The notes: generated from the letters alone by a model not told the origin. A DNA stretch of 5,360 nucleotides from Thermoprotei archaeon (GCA_003649665.1 QMSL01000098.1:1-5360); one strand, 5' to 3'; positions 1-5,360 are shown, counted from the first letter of the stretch. Numbers and translations: made by a program.

Positions 1-840
1 AAGTATTAACAACTCTTATTCCGTTAATAGTAAAAAGGATCCCTTCCCCCACTTGATAAACTTTAGGCTACTCCATGTATTCTTCATTACACTACTTACG
101 TTGTCGTACTTAAGCTAAACAGTGATAAAATTAAAGGGTAGAAAGGCATTAAGCTACTCTTCGTTTTAGGAGATTTAATGGATAGCAAGCCTACAATCGT
201 CTCCCCTTATTAGAGTATATCTAAAAAGAGAGGAATTAAGGGGAAAATCACGAACGAAATACTTCTTGCTACAGTAGCCATGATGATTATAAATACTGTA
301 GTATTCATTCCGTTGACTAAGGTACAATATCTAGGATAGACTTCAATAATGGATTTAATAGTACTCTTGCTCATAAGTTCGCTTATAGGAATATTGTCAC
401 TTCTTATAACGACTAAAGGGGAAATATGAGAGTGTAAGAGGGGAATTGCTTCAGTCCCCATTAAATATGAGACTTGCAGTCAAAGTCCTCATATCGTTTG
501 GGTTAATGCTTCTGTTAAGATCTATTTCGTTTAAATTACCTTAAATTACTGGGACTCGTAGGAATGTTGTTTTCAAGTATAGTAAGAGGAATGGCCAGGT
601 ACAGAAATAGTAATACTTACAGCTTTCACGTTATTAATATCAGGGAAGATAGATGTCTATACTCTAATTGCTGCTTCGCTCTGCGCAATAATAATGGGCA
701 TATCCAATAAGCTTATATTTGCTACAACGGCGGGTGCTGACAAACAACTTATAGTAAAGCTACTATGGAAATTAACCTTAATGGCATTTCCATGTATAAT
801 AATGCTCATACACCTCTTAATGAGTAAGGCTATCTTATAG
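1..840 (+). pseudogene. Decayed MgtC/SapB-family membrane protein, DUF4010 part
   Basis: No long frame is open, but fragments in successive frames reproduce the order of the DUF4010 membrane domain that forms the C-terminal part of many archaeal MgtC/SapB-like proteins. The fragments are: frame 3 from position 3 (TTLIPLIVKRIP); frame 2 at about 44-115 (LINFRLLHVFFITLLTLSY), ending in TAA at 116; frame 1 at about 148-429 (FVLGDLMDSKPTIVSPY, then ILLATVAMMIINTVVF), with TAG at 211, TAG at 337 and TGA at 427; frame 2 at about 428-541 (SPLNMRLAVKVLISFGLMLL), with TAA at 542; frame 3 at about 531-606 (LLGLVGMLFSSIVRGMA); and frame 1 at about 586-837 (ASLCAIIMGISNKLIFA), ending in TAG at 838-840. 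The family landmarks GLxxS/T, NPxRLxxALKF-like and NxLxxA-like occur in the expected order. The N-terminal MgtC domain is not in the window, so the gene runs off the left edge or is truncated there. Stops of all three kinds plus five frame changes argue for real decay. The family assignment is from remembered consensus, not a search. Confidence 0.72.
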
Positions 841-845
841 CAGCA

Positions 846-856
846 TTATTTAAAAA
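846..856 (+). promoter_or_regulatory. TATA-like box ahead of GC-rich hairpin
   Basis: The AT-only run TTATTTAAAAA lies directly after the pseudogene stop and directly before a strongly GC-rich segment. It resembles a crenarchaeal box A. At the usual 25-27 nt spacing, transcription would start near 876-880, just before the hairpin at 880-920. The assignment rests on position and composition only. Confidence 0.35.
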
Positions 857-930
857 GGCGGGGGCGGCGCACGCTCACGGCACCGAGTCATAGTCCGGCA
901 TACGCCGGCCTCCTCGGTGTGCTCTAGCAT
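857..930 (+). ncRNA. Candidate small structured RNA (GC-rich hairpin)
   Basis: Positions 857-922 have 49 G/C in 66 bases (about 74%) while the flanks are AT-rich. A two-part hairpin can be drawn: CACCGAG (881-887) pairs with CTCGGTG (913-919), and CCGGC (895-899) pairs with GCCGG (904-908) around an ATAC loop. An asymmetric internal loop of 7 nt (888-894) and 4 nt (909-912) separates them. The 880-920 edge can add a G-U pair. This resembles the pocket of an H/ACA guide RNA in outline, but no ANA box follows the lower stem and no kink-turn is obvious, so the class is unknown. A T-rich tract (933-940) follows. No tRNA T-loop consensus is present. The strand is uncertain: on the minus strand the same segment reads as a GC-rich structure ending in CCGCCTTTTT, which could be a terminator. 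Confidence 0.4.
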
Positions 931-1107
931 AATATTTTATATCTACCGAGGAATATTAATTACACCGCATGTTCAGATAGCAATCGATTACTTAAAGCTA
1001 CCATGCTAAACAGCATTTCTTCTGTAGGAGAGTATGTACTATGCTAATGGTACGATGAAAATAGAGTATGGATATATGTAAAGAAAAGCTTTACAGAAAT
1101 GAAAGGT
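931..1107. other. AT-rich spacer, no gene seen
   Basis: No reading frame with coding character and no convincing RNA structure was seen. The segment separates the two GC-rich structured segments. Its right end carries the candidate promoter elements for the 1108-1248 rod. Confidence 0.5.
1071..1093 (+). promoter_or_regulatory. Possible TATA elements upstream of the rod RNA
   Basis: Two AT-rich candidates precede the structured RNA. GATATATGTA at 1071-1080 would put a start near 1100. GCTTTA at 1088-1093 would put one near 1115. Spacing favours the first, because it leaves the complete outer helix (from 1108) inside the transcript. Neither is a strong match. Confidence 0.25.
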
Positions 1108-1248
1108 GAAGCCGGGTCTAAGCCCGGTCTCTCGGTATCACGTTCATCCGAATCTAGGTCCCTCGACCCTCAGGTCCGAAGACCCTTGGGCCAAGGGCCT
1201 AGTTCGGATGAGCGTGATACTGAGAGGCCGAGCTTGCTTCCCGGCTCC
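1108..1248 (+). ncRNA. Candidate structured RNA: 140-nt self-paired rod
   Basis: Nearly the whole segment folds back on itself. From outside in: GCCGGG (1111-1116) pairs with CCCGGC (1240-1245), plus A1110-T1246. AAGC (1120-1123) pairs with GCTT (1232-1235). CGGT (1125-1128) pairs with GCCG (1227-1230), the last pair being T-G. An uninterrupted 24-bp helix follows, 1129-1152 with 1203-1226, including wobbles 1134-1221 and 1143-1212. Then CTAGG (1154-1158) pairs with CCTAG (1198-1202), CCCT (1160-1163) with AGGG (1194-1197), CCC (1167-1169) with GGG (1188-1190), and GGTC (1173-1176) with GACC (1181-1184), closing a CGAA loop. GC content is 85/138 for 1111-1248, far above the flanks, and a T-run follows at 1273-1277. 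G-U pairs suggest an RNA-level fold, although in one sequence they could also be decay of a DNA palindrome. It lacks the AGCAG-type helix 8 loop of SRP RNA, the RNase P core motifs and tRNA arms. I do not recognise the family. A 66-codon frame spanning it (1099-1299) is arginine/serine-rich and imposed by the helix, not a credible protein. Confidence 0.6.
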
Positions 1249-1270
1249 AGCTTATATTTAAGCAAAGAAT

Positions 1271-1279
1271 TGTTTTTAA
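1271..1279 (+). terminator. T-run after the rod RNA
   Basis: TGTTTTTAA lies 25 nt beyond the closing helix at 1248. Crenarchaeal termination commonly uses a pyrimidine/T-rich run on the non-template strand, so this is a plausible 3' end for the candidate RNA. Confidence 0.35.
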
Positions 1280-1410
1280 GCATTTCTAACATTATCTAGT
1301 GGTATTACGCATCTATATTTCCTGGTGATAGGAGGGTTCTCCATGTCATGTGGATAATATTGGGAGATTCCTTAGATACTCTGGTATAGTGTAAGAGAAA
1401 TAGCCTAGCA
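1280..1410. other. Intergenic stretch with an orphan Shine-Dalgarno-rich patch
   Basis: A TATA-like element (CTTATATTTAAG, 1251-1262) precedes this stretch. At 1324-1337 it contains GGTGATAGGAGGG, which combines two Shine-Dalgarno cores, followed 7 nt later by ATG at 1344. That frame closes after four codons (ATG TCA TGT GGA TAA), so there is no gene. It may be a decayed gene start or a chance match. Nothing else was seen. Confidence 0.3.
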
Positions 1411-1420
1411 TTTTTATATA
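1411..1420 (+). promoter_or_regulatory. TATA box of the 1444 gene
   Basis: TTTTTATATA is a good crenarchaeal box A. With its centre near 1416, transcription should start near 1441-1443, almost at the TTG start codon, implying a leaderless or nearly leaderless message. Confidence 0.55.
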
Positions 1421-1432
1421 TGGAGTAATCAT

Positions 1433-1438
1433 GGTGAT
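1433..1438 (+). promoter_or_regulatory. GGTGAT Shine-Dalgarno site deciding a TTG start
   Basis: GGTGAT complements the 3' end of archaeal 16S rRNA and ends 5 nt before TTG 1444. The reading frame is closed upstream by TGA at 1438-1440, so translation must begin at TTG 1444 or TTG 1447. No in-frame ATG or GTG is available near the N-terminus. If transcription starts near 1442, as the TATA box predicts, this site would lie outside the main transcript; a longer transcript would contain it. Confidence 0.5.
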
Positions 1439-1443
1439 GAGAG

Positions 1444-2133
1444 TTGTTGCGATTTGAGGAAGATCTGAACTTAGTCTGTAGGAAATTAGAGGAGGACCTC
1501 GATTTTGAGGATATTAACGAGTTAAGGAAGCTTAAGGAGAAATTGCTTAAAATGTACAAGCAACAGCTAGTGAAGAGCAATCATTCAGTAATGGAACTTA
1601 TCGTAGCTAAATACTTCTTAACGAGAGGGTGGAAGGTTGATGTAGAACATAGGCTTACAGATGTGTTAGTATGTGATGTATATTGTGAAAATGACAATAA
1701 AATAGTTATAGTGGAGGTGGAGACAGGTTTTGTACCTCCTGAGAATGCTGTAGATCCAATAACATATAGGTTGGCTAGAATTATAAGCAAGACAGCAAGG
1801 TACAGCCCGTTTGCCGATGAATTCTACTTAGCTACGCCTGGCTATCATATATTACAAATACCTCAATTCTTCTTAATAAGTCCTAGTGAAAGAGAGAAGT
1901 ATGATAAGGATGCTAAGACATTGAAAGCCCTATGTGATAGATATTACAGTAAGCCGCCGGTTTCCATAGAGGAACTGGTTAAGGCAAGGATAGATGGCAT
2001 TATACTTCTCAACGTTGATAAGGTAAAGGTGAAACTCATGAAATTACATGAATACTATGACGTGTTCCTAATGAACTTAAGAAAGCTTGGGATGTATATA
2101 GAACATCATATGTTGTCAACGAGCAAAGGTTAG
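1444..2133 (+). CDS. Conserved hypothetical protein, PD-(D/E)XK nuclease-like core
   Basis: This is a 229-aa soluble protein with no signal peptide or membrane segment. Residues 4-45 are highly charged and probably form a helix or short coiled coil (EEDL, KLEEDLDFED, ELRKLKEKL). From about residue 50 the order matches the PD-(D/E)XK fold. A helix bears E51 (MELIVAKYFLTRGW), then strands VDVEHRL and VLVCDVY carry D78, and a hydrophobic strand IVIVEVETG carries E91 and E93. Family enzymes usually have D/E-x-K here; the K position is E93, so the motif is ExE. A downstream block (FVPPENAVDPITYRLARIIS, 97-116) looks like a family signature. The C-terminal 90 residues contain IDGIILLNV and a final amphipathic helix. 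DNA cleavage or binding is inferred from the fold pattern; with the lysine replaced the protein may be inactive or use another residue. The gene is monocistronic, has its own TATA box and converges on an rpiB remnant. The fold call is moderate; the existence of the gene is near certain. Confidence 0.85.
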   Translation: MLRFEEDLNLVCRKLEEDLDFEDINELRKLKEKLLKMYKQQLVKSNHSVMELIVAKYFLTRGWKVDVEHRLTDVLVCDVYCENDNKIVIVEVETGFVPPENAVDPITYRLARIISKTARYSPFADEFYLATPGYHILQIPQFFLISPSEREKYDKDAKTLKALCDRYYSKPPVSIEELVKARIDGIILLNVDKVKVKLMKLHEYYDVFLMNLRKLGMYIEHHMLSTSKG

Positions 2134-2158
2134 CTTTTTAAGTTCTCCCTTCTTCAAT
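2134..2158 (+). terminator. Pyrimidine-rich terminator
   Basis: Immediately after the TAG stop the strand reads CTTTTTAAGTTCTCCC followed by TTCTTC, a T/C-rich tract typical of archaeal termination. It overlaps the 3' end of the converging rpiB remnant. Confidence 0.4.
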
Positions 2159-2440
2159 TCTTAAGATAAGCTTTATGTTATCTATCTCCAAGGGATTGGG
2201 TTCCTTTACAGAGAACCGCGCGTCTAAAATTTCTTTCGCAATCCATTTTGTAGTTAGATGAGCACACGCCTTTAGCGGTTTCGGCATTAACACAAAGCGT
2301 CGCACGTACTCCTTGTACCTTATTAGCAACAATGCATACTCCAGTTCCAGTATGGCATATCACAATCCCTATATCAACTTCTCCCCTTGTTACAGCCATG
2401 GTAGTGGGTAAGGGGGGCTTCCCATAAGTCTATCTCTAAT
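2138..2440 (-). pseudogene. rpiB: Truncated, frameshifted RpiB/LacAB-like isomerase remnant
   Basis: Read leftward from about 2428, the translation contains GEVDIGIVICHTGTGVCIVA followed by NKVQGVRATLC and NAETAK. This is the active-site segment of ribose-5-phosphate isomerase B and LacA/LacB sugar-phosphate isomerases (ICGTGxGM, AANKxxGIRAALC). The conserved cysteine is present in ICHTGTG. Near 2272 the match jumps by one base to a second frame (ACAHL, then WIAKEILDARF), which follows the family C-terminus and ends in TAA at 2138-2140. Between TAK and AKEIL there are 10 residues where the family has about 26, so the NDANVLxLGxRVIG block appears deleted. The N-terminal ~60 residues (the SDHAG start) are missing: a stop lies just upstream and the permease stop is at 2444. 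In the family the enzyme interconverts aldose and ketose phosphates; this copy cannot make a complete enzyme. Two frames without a clean start, an internal deletion and N-terminal loss all support a pseudogene. Confidence 0.78.
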
Positions 2441-2443
2441 AGA

Positions 2444-3664
2444 TCATTCATACCTCAGAGCAACTGCAGGAGGTATTTTTGCAGCCTGATATGCAGGAAA
2501 TATTCCTCCAGCTATTCCTACGGCTATCGTTATTAGTATCGTTCTGATTATTAAAGTTGTGGTTATCTTTGGTGGTACGTACATGACTACCGTTGTTAGC
2601 TCTCCTCGTATCATAAATCCCTTGGAGGCTAAAGCATGTGCTCCAATTATTCCAAGCATTATGCCTATGGATCCCCCTATTATGCTCATCATTATACTCT
2701 CCATTAGGATCATTACAAGTATTTGCTCATTAGTAAAGCCGAGAGCTTTCATCACACCTATTTCCCTAGTCCTTTCTATTACTGAGGTCACCATAGTTGC
2801 GGCGACCCCCGCTATTGCTACTGCAAATGCAGACAAGCTAGTTGAGAAGGTAACGAAGCTTATAGCGCCAGTTATAGATTGGGCTATCTTCGCTATTCCA
2901 AGAAGGGATATAACATTGACAGTATCTCCAAATAAGTCCTCTATTTCATTAACAATATATCTGACAAGATCTGTGCTCTCGGCAAGTATTATAATACCAG
3001 ACCATTCATGAAGACCTAATAATCGCTGACCTGCTTCAGTATTAAGGAATATAGCAGTATCGGGACTTAAGAAGAAAGCACCGCCGAATTTATCAAGAAC
3101 TCCAGAGACTAAGACCGTTGCCCTCCTTTCTTCTACTCCTCCATTACTCCTTGGCCGATAGTAAATAAAAGATATTGCATCGCCTACGCTATACACTTGT
3201 CTGCCATCATCATATGCTATATCATGACCTATAACAGCTTTAACTATCTCGGTACTAGACGGAATATAGCCTTCAATTAGCTTGATACCACTCATGCTTT
3301 CGAGAACTAGATTTATGTCAGTAGCCCAGACGCTCACCTGCTTCTCCTCACTCCCTATCTTGATAGTAGCGCTCGTTATATAGATTGGTTCAGCCTTTTT
3401 GACGCCATAAATACTACGTATGAGATTTAAGTCTCTCTCAGTGAGTCTATAGCCGCTTATAGGCTCAACTAATATTATGTTTTGTCCTAACGATTCTATT
3501 TGCTCAACTATGTAGCTTGAGTACCCCTCAACGACACTGGTCATCATCACTAATGCTAAAGGCCCTATTGCAATCCCCATTATCGTCAGTGCGGATCTAA
3601 GACGTCTCTCACTTAGCCCTCTCAAGGCAAGTCGAATAGCGTCTAAGATAAAGGAGGCATTCAT
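2444..3664 (-). CDS. ABC transporter permease, MacB/FtsX type
   Basis: This 406-aa membrane protein has the standard MacB/LolCE layout. A cytoplasmic N-terminal helix (IRLALRGLSERRLRSALTIM) leads into membrane segment 1 (about 24-46). A long external domain follows at about 47-262. An FtsX domain with three membrane segments comes next (about 266-295, 316-344 and 370-392), with ERTREIGVMKALG (297-309) as the coupling helix that docks on the ATPase. The tail (FPAYQAAKIPPAVALRYE) is the usual one. The start at 3664 is chosen because it gives the normal family N-terminus and a 4-bp ATGA overlap with the upstream gene. A longer frame to 3748 would add 28 residues overlapping the neighbour. In this family two permeases and two ATPases couple ATP hydrolysis to export or to mechanical work on envelope partners rather than moving substrate through a channel. 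The substrate is unknown. Translation is probably coupled to the upstream surface-protein gene. No ATPase is in the window. Confidence 0.92.
   Translation of the reverse strand: MNASFILDAIRLALRGLSERRLRSALTIMGIAIGPLALVMMTSVVEGYSSYIVEQIESLGQNIILVEPISGYRLTERDLNLIRSIYGVKKAEPIYITSATIKIGSEEKQVSVWATDINLVLESMSGIKLIEGYIPSSTEIVKAVIGHDIAYDDGRQVYSVGDAISFIYYRPRSNGGVEERRATVLVSGVLDKFGGAFFLSPDTAIFLNTEAGQRLLGLHEWSGIIILAESTDLVRYIVNEIEDLFGDTVNVISLLGIAKIAQSITGAISFVTFSTSLSAFAVAIAGVAATMVTSVIERTREIGVMKALGFTNEQILVMILMESIMMSIIGGSIGIMLGIIGAHALASKGFMIRGELTTVVMYVPPKITTTLIIRTILITIAVGIAGGIFPAYQAAKIPPAVALRYE
3661..3664 (-). promoter_or_regulatory. ATGA stop/start overlap
   Basis: On the minus strand the permease ATG (3664-3662) shares bases with the TGA stop (3663-3661) of the upstream gene. 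This arrangement normally means terminating ribosomes re-initiate, giving coupled expression of the two membrane partners. Confidence 0.8.
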
Positions 3665-5360
3665 ATGCGAGTCGCCTCTGTTAATTGTTGTGCATGCTTT
3701 CTCGATAGGCGATATATAATTATGCCTACGAAGGAGAGGAAAACACATACTATAACTACTACGAGCATTTTCTCCTTCGTTATAAAAGGCAATGCTTGTT
3801 GGGTCTCAGTTGGGGTTGATGCTTGAGGAATTATACGCGTCACATTCAACATGTAGGACTTCGTAGCTAATCTACCATAATTATCCCTATAGGAGATTAC
3901 GAGCTTAATTATATCAACTGGTTTGTCCACAAAAAATTCTATCCGGAAGGCTGCTTGAGAAGATGGATCAAGATCGCCTATGAAGGTGGAAGAGTTCTTA
4001 TTATCTGCTAAGGCGCATACCTCTAAGCTTCTAGCTTGTGCTATTCCATAATTTATTATAGTCCCAGTAACTAGGACTTTTCCTTCTTGAACGTTAATTG
4101 TAGCTTTAGTATCATATCCTAATCTTATGTCAACAAAGGGTTCTATTAAGACAGCGCTACTTAGGTTAAGCATTCGTCTATATCCCAGGACATCTCTGTA
4201 TATTATCGTGATTATCAGTGGAAGTGATGAGTATTGCATCATTGTAGAACCTCCCATCATCATTATGCTTGTGGGGTTATACTTCAGCTTAAATGACACT
4301 ACTTTTTCTTTATATGCACCAATGGTTCCAATATACTTGAAGGCTTCTACAGGTAAGGCTAAAGGCATGCGAGGCATCAGCATTATGTATGTATCATATA
4401 TTGGAGCTGATCCTTTATTCACTACAGTTAAGTTCAGCACTGCCTCTCCATTAATGAATTCTATGCTATCTGGCAGTCTCACGTTAATTATCTTGGATGA
4501 ACCAAGGAGATTAAATGGGATCTTTAGCTTAACATTTCGTATGTTATTCCATTGATCTATGAAGTTAAGAACGGCCATTATTTCATATTTACCAGTCATA
4601 TTCGTCTCTATGTTCATTGGAACTACAAATAGTATCACATCACCCTGTCCAATGGCCTGAGTTGATGGTTGTTGAGATATTATATGCCGTATAAGCGTTG
4701 ATAATTCTTCAGGAGTTAACATACCGCCTACCTGAGGAGTTAATTGAGTTATTAAAGAAGGCGTTAGGCGGGCATAGCTTTCATTATTAAGTGAACATGT
4801 AAATCCGCTGGGAAGGTAGACCTCTAATATTACACCTCGCATTAAAGGTATGAAGTTATTTCTGATAAGGATTATTAATTGTGCGCCATAAGTTCCAGGC
4901 TCAGGAGATCCTCCATACCATGTAGTAGTTATGAGTTCTAGAGCTTCTTCTAGACTGTTAACCCTTAAGTAAACGTAATGCTCCTCATGTTGTTCCATCA
5001 TCACGTTTCCACATTCAACTACGTAATCGGTTATTAATTTGGCTTTATAGAGGCCGGGAGTAACGTTTGCAACAGATATGGTAAAACTTACCGTGAATAT
5101 ATCTAGACTCGATATCGGACCTGAGACGTAAGCAGTAGCGATACGCCTATTTTGAGGATCATTTGAATAGAAACCATTGGGTAACGAGAGATTGAATATC
5201 AGTCCATGTATCCTATATGGCCATCGATTTATTATGGATATAATGAAAGTAGCGTTCTCAGTATTGGGATATACTGGATAACCATTTTGCCAGTTACTAT
5301 CCATTATCATAAGGCCTTTACCCTTTGAAAGAGCCGTTGGAACAGCTATTGTAAGGACAT
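3661..5360 (-). CDS. COG1361-type surface protein with C-terminal anchor (5' end outside)
   Basis: The frame stays open to the window edge, so the 5' end is not here. The first visible residues (VLTIAVPTALS, then KGKGL) look like the end of a signal peptide, and the in-frame ATG at 5310 is probably internal. Counting from that ATG there are 549 residues. They form about four extracellular beta-sandwich modules of the NEW3/CARDB or COG1361 kind: about 1-115, 131-270, 275-390 and 391-492. Modules 1 and 2 share a W...P...N pattern ending in LPNGF/LPSGF. A low-complexity proline/threonine linker (493-511) leads to one membrane helix (MLVVVIVCVFLSFVGIIIYR, 515-534) and a short basic cytoplasmic tail. 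About nine N-x-S/T sequons (for example NATF, NVTP, NMTG, NLSS, NVTR) fit a glycosylated archaeal surface protein. Its place directly before a MacB-type permease suggests it is the external partner of that transporter, in the role MacA has in bacteria. That role is inferred. Confidence 0.85.
   Translation of the reverse strand, partial: VLTIAVPTALSKGKGLMIMDSNWQNGYPVYPNTENATFIISIINRWPYRIHGLIFNLSLPNGFYSNDPQNRRIATAYVSGPISSLDIFTVSFTISVANVTPGLYKAKLITDYVVECGNVMMEQHEEHYVYLRVNSLEEALELITTTWYGGSPEPGTYGAQLIILIRNNFIPLMRGVILEVYLPSGFTCSLNNESYARLTPSLITQLTPQVGGMLTPEELSTLIRHIISQQPSTQAIGQGDVILFVVPMNIETNMTGKYEIMAVLNFIDQWNNIRNVKLKIPFNLLGSSKIINVRLPDSIEFINGEAVLNLTVVNKGSAPIYDTYIMLMPRMPLALPVEAFKYIGTIGAYKEKVVSFKLKYNPTSIMMMGGSTMMQYSSLPLIITIIYRDVLGYRRMLNLSSAVLIEPFVDIRLGYDTKATINVQEGKVLVTGTIINYGIAQARSLEVCALADNKNSSTFIGDLDPSSQAAFRIEFFVDKPVDIIKLVISYRDNYGRLATKSYMLNVTRIIPQASTPTETQQALPFITKEKMLVVVIVCVFLSFVGIIIYRLSRKHAQQLTEATRI

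Noticed and set aside
210..461. 83-codon minus-strand frame
   Set aside because: It is antisense to the DUF4010-like fragments in the plus strand and is their complement, not a gene.
1..840. Stop-codon recoding of a functional gene
   Set aside because: All three stop codons interrupt it and several changes of frame are also needed, so readthrough or pyrrolysine insertion cannot restore it.
857..925. tRNA or split tRNA half
   Set aside because: No T-loop consensus and no acceptor pairing could be found on either strand.
1108..1248. SRP RNA or RNase P RNA
   Set aside because: It is too short for archaeal SRP RNA (about 300 nt), has no AGCAG-type helix 8 loop or two-arm S domain, and no RNase P core motifs, apart from a stray ACAGAAA upstream at 1093-1099.
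1099..1299. 66-codon plus-strand frame across the rod RNA
   Set aside because: Its composition (many R, S, P, G) is imposed by the self-complementary RNA; there is no domain and no good ribosome-binding site.
1434..1470. Box C/D guide RNA (GTGATGA followed by CTGA)
   Set aside because: The C-box-like match is the Shine-Dalgarno region of the 1444 gene, and the CTGA lies inside its coding sequence at the wrong spacing.
1305..1580. 91-codon minus-strand frame rich in S, N and L
   Set aside because: It lies antisense to the start and promoter of the intact 1444-2133 gene and shows no family pattern.
2559..3011. 150-codon plus-strand frame
   Set aside because: It is an antisense shadow of the permease FtsX domain; its hydrophobicity reflects the complement of membrane helices.
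4127..4555. 142-codon plus-strand frame
   Set aside because: It is an antisense shadow inside the surface-protein gene with no promoter or ribosome-binding site.
1..5360. CRISPR array or insertion sequence
   Set aside because: No regularly spaced direct repeats and no transposase fragments were seen on either strand.

Overview
The window looks like a low-GC hyperthermophilic crenarchaeon, probably of the Desulfurococcales type. Four things suggest this. Coding sequence is AT-rich and dominated by AGA/AGG arginine and ATA isoleucine codons. Archaeal TATA boxes and a GGTGAT-type Shine-Dalgarno site are visible. Structured segments are sharply GC-rich in an AT-rich background, as expected for RNA genes in hyperthermophiles. 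The protein families (a COG1361-type surface protein next to a MacB/FtsX-type permease, and a nuclease-like hypothetical) are familiar from Thermoprotei. The genus cannot be fixed from the sequence.

Layout. Positions 1-840 hold a badly decayed plus-strand membrane protein gene. Translated piecewise it follows the C-terminal DUF4010 membrane domain of MgtC/SapB-family proteins, through at least five frame changes and several internal stops. Positions 841-1443 contain no protein gene but two GC-rich structured segments: a compact hairpin at about 866-922 behind a TATA-like box, and a roughly 140-nt, almost completely self-paired rod at 1108-1248. Positions 1444-2133 carry an intact 229-aa hypothetical protein with a PD-(D/E)XK-like core (ExE instead of ExK), which probably starts at TTG. 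Positions 2138-2440 on the minus strand hold a truncated, frameshifted ribose-5-phosphate isomerase B/LacAB-like remnant that converges on it. Positions 2444-5360 on the minus strand are the 3' part of an export operon. It contains a surface-anchored COG1361-type protein (5' end outside the window) followed, with an ATGA overlap, by an ABC-transporter permease.

How the genes work together. The two minus-strand genes are translationally coupled and probably form one membrane complex: a large externally exposed, sequon-rich protein with a C-terminal anchor, plus a four-helix MacB/FtsX permease. No ATPase is visible; it would be expected upstream of the surface protein, beyond position 5360. The left half of the window is a gene graveyard (two decayed genes) around one intact gene and two candidate non-coding RNAs. 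The 1108-1248 rod is the most unusual object here.
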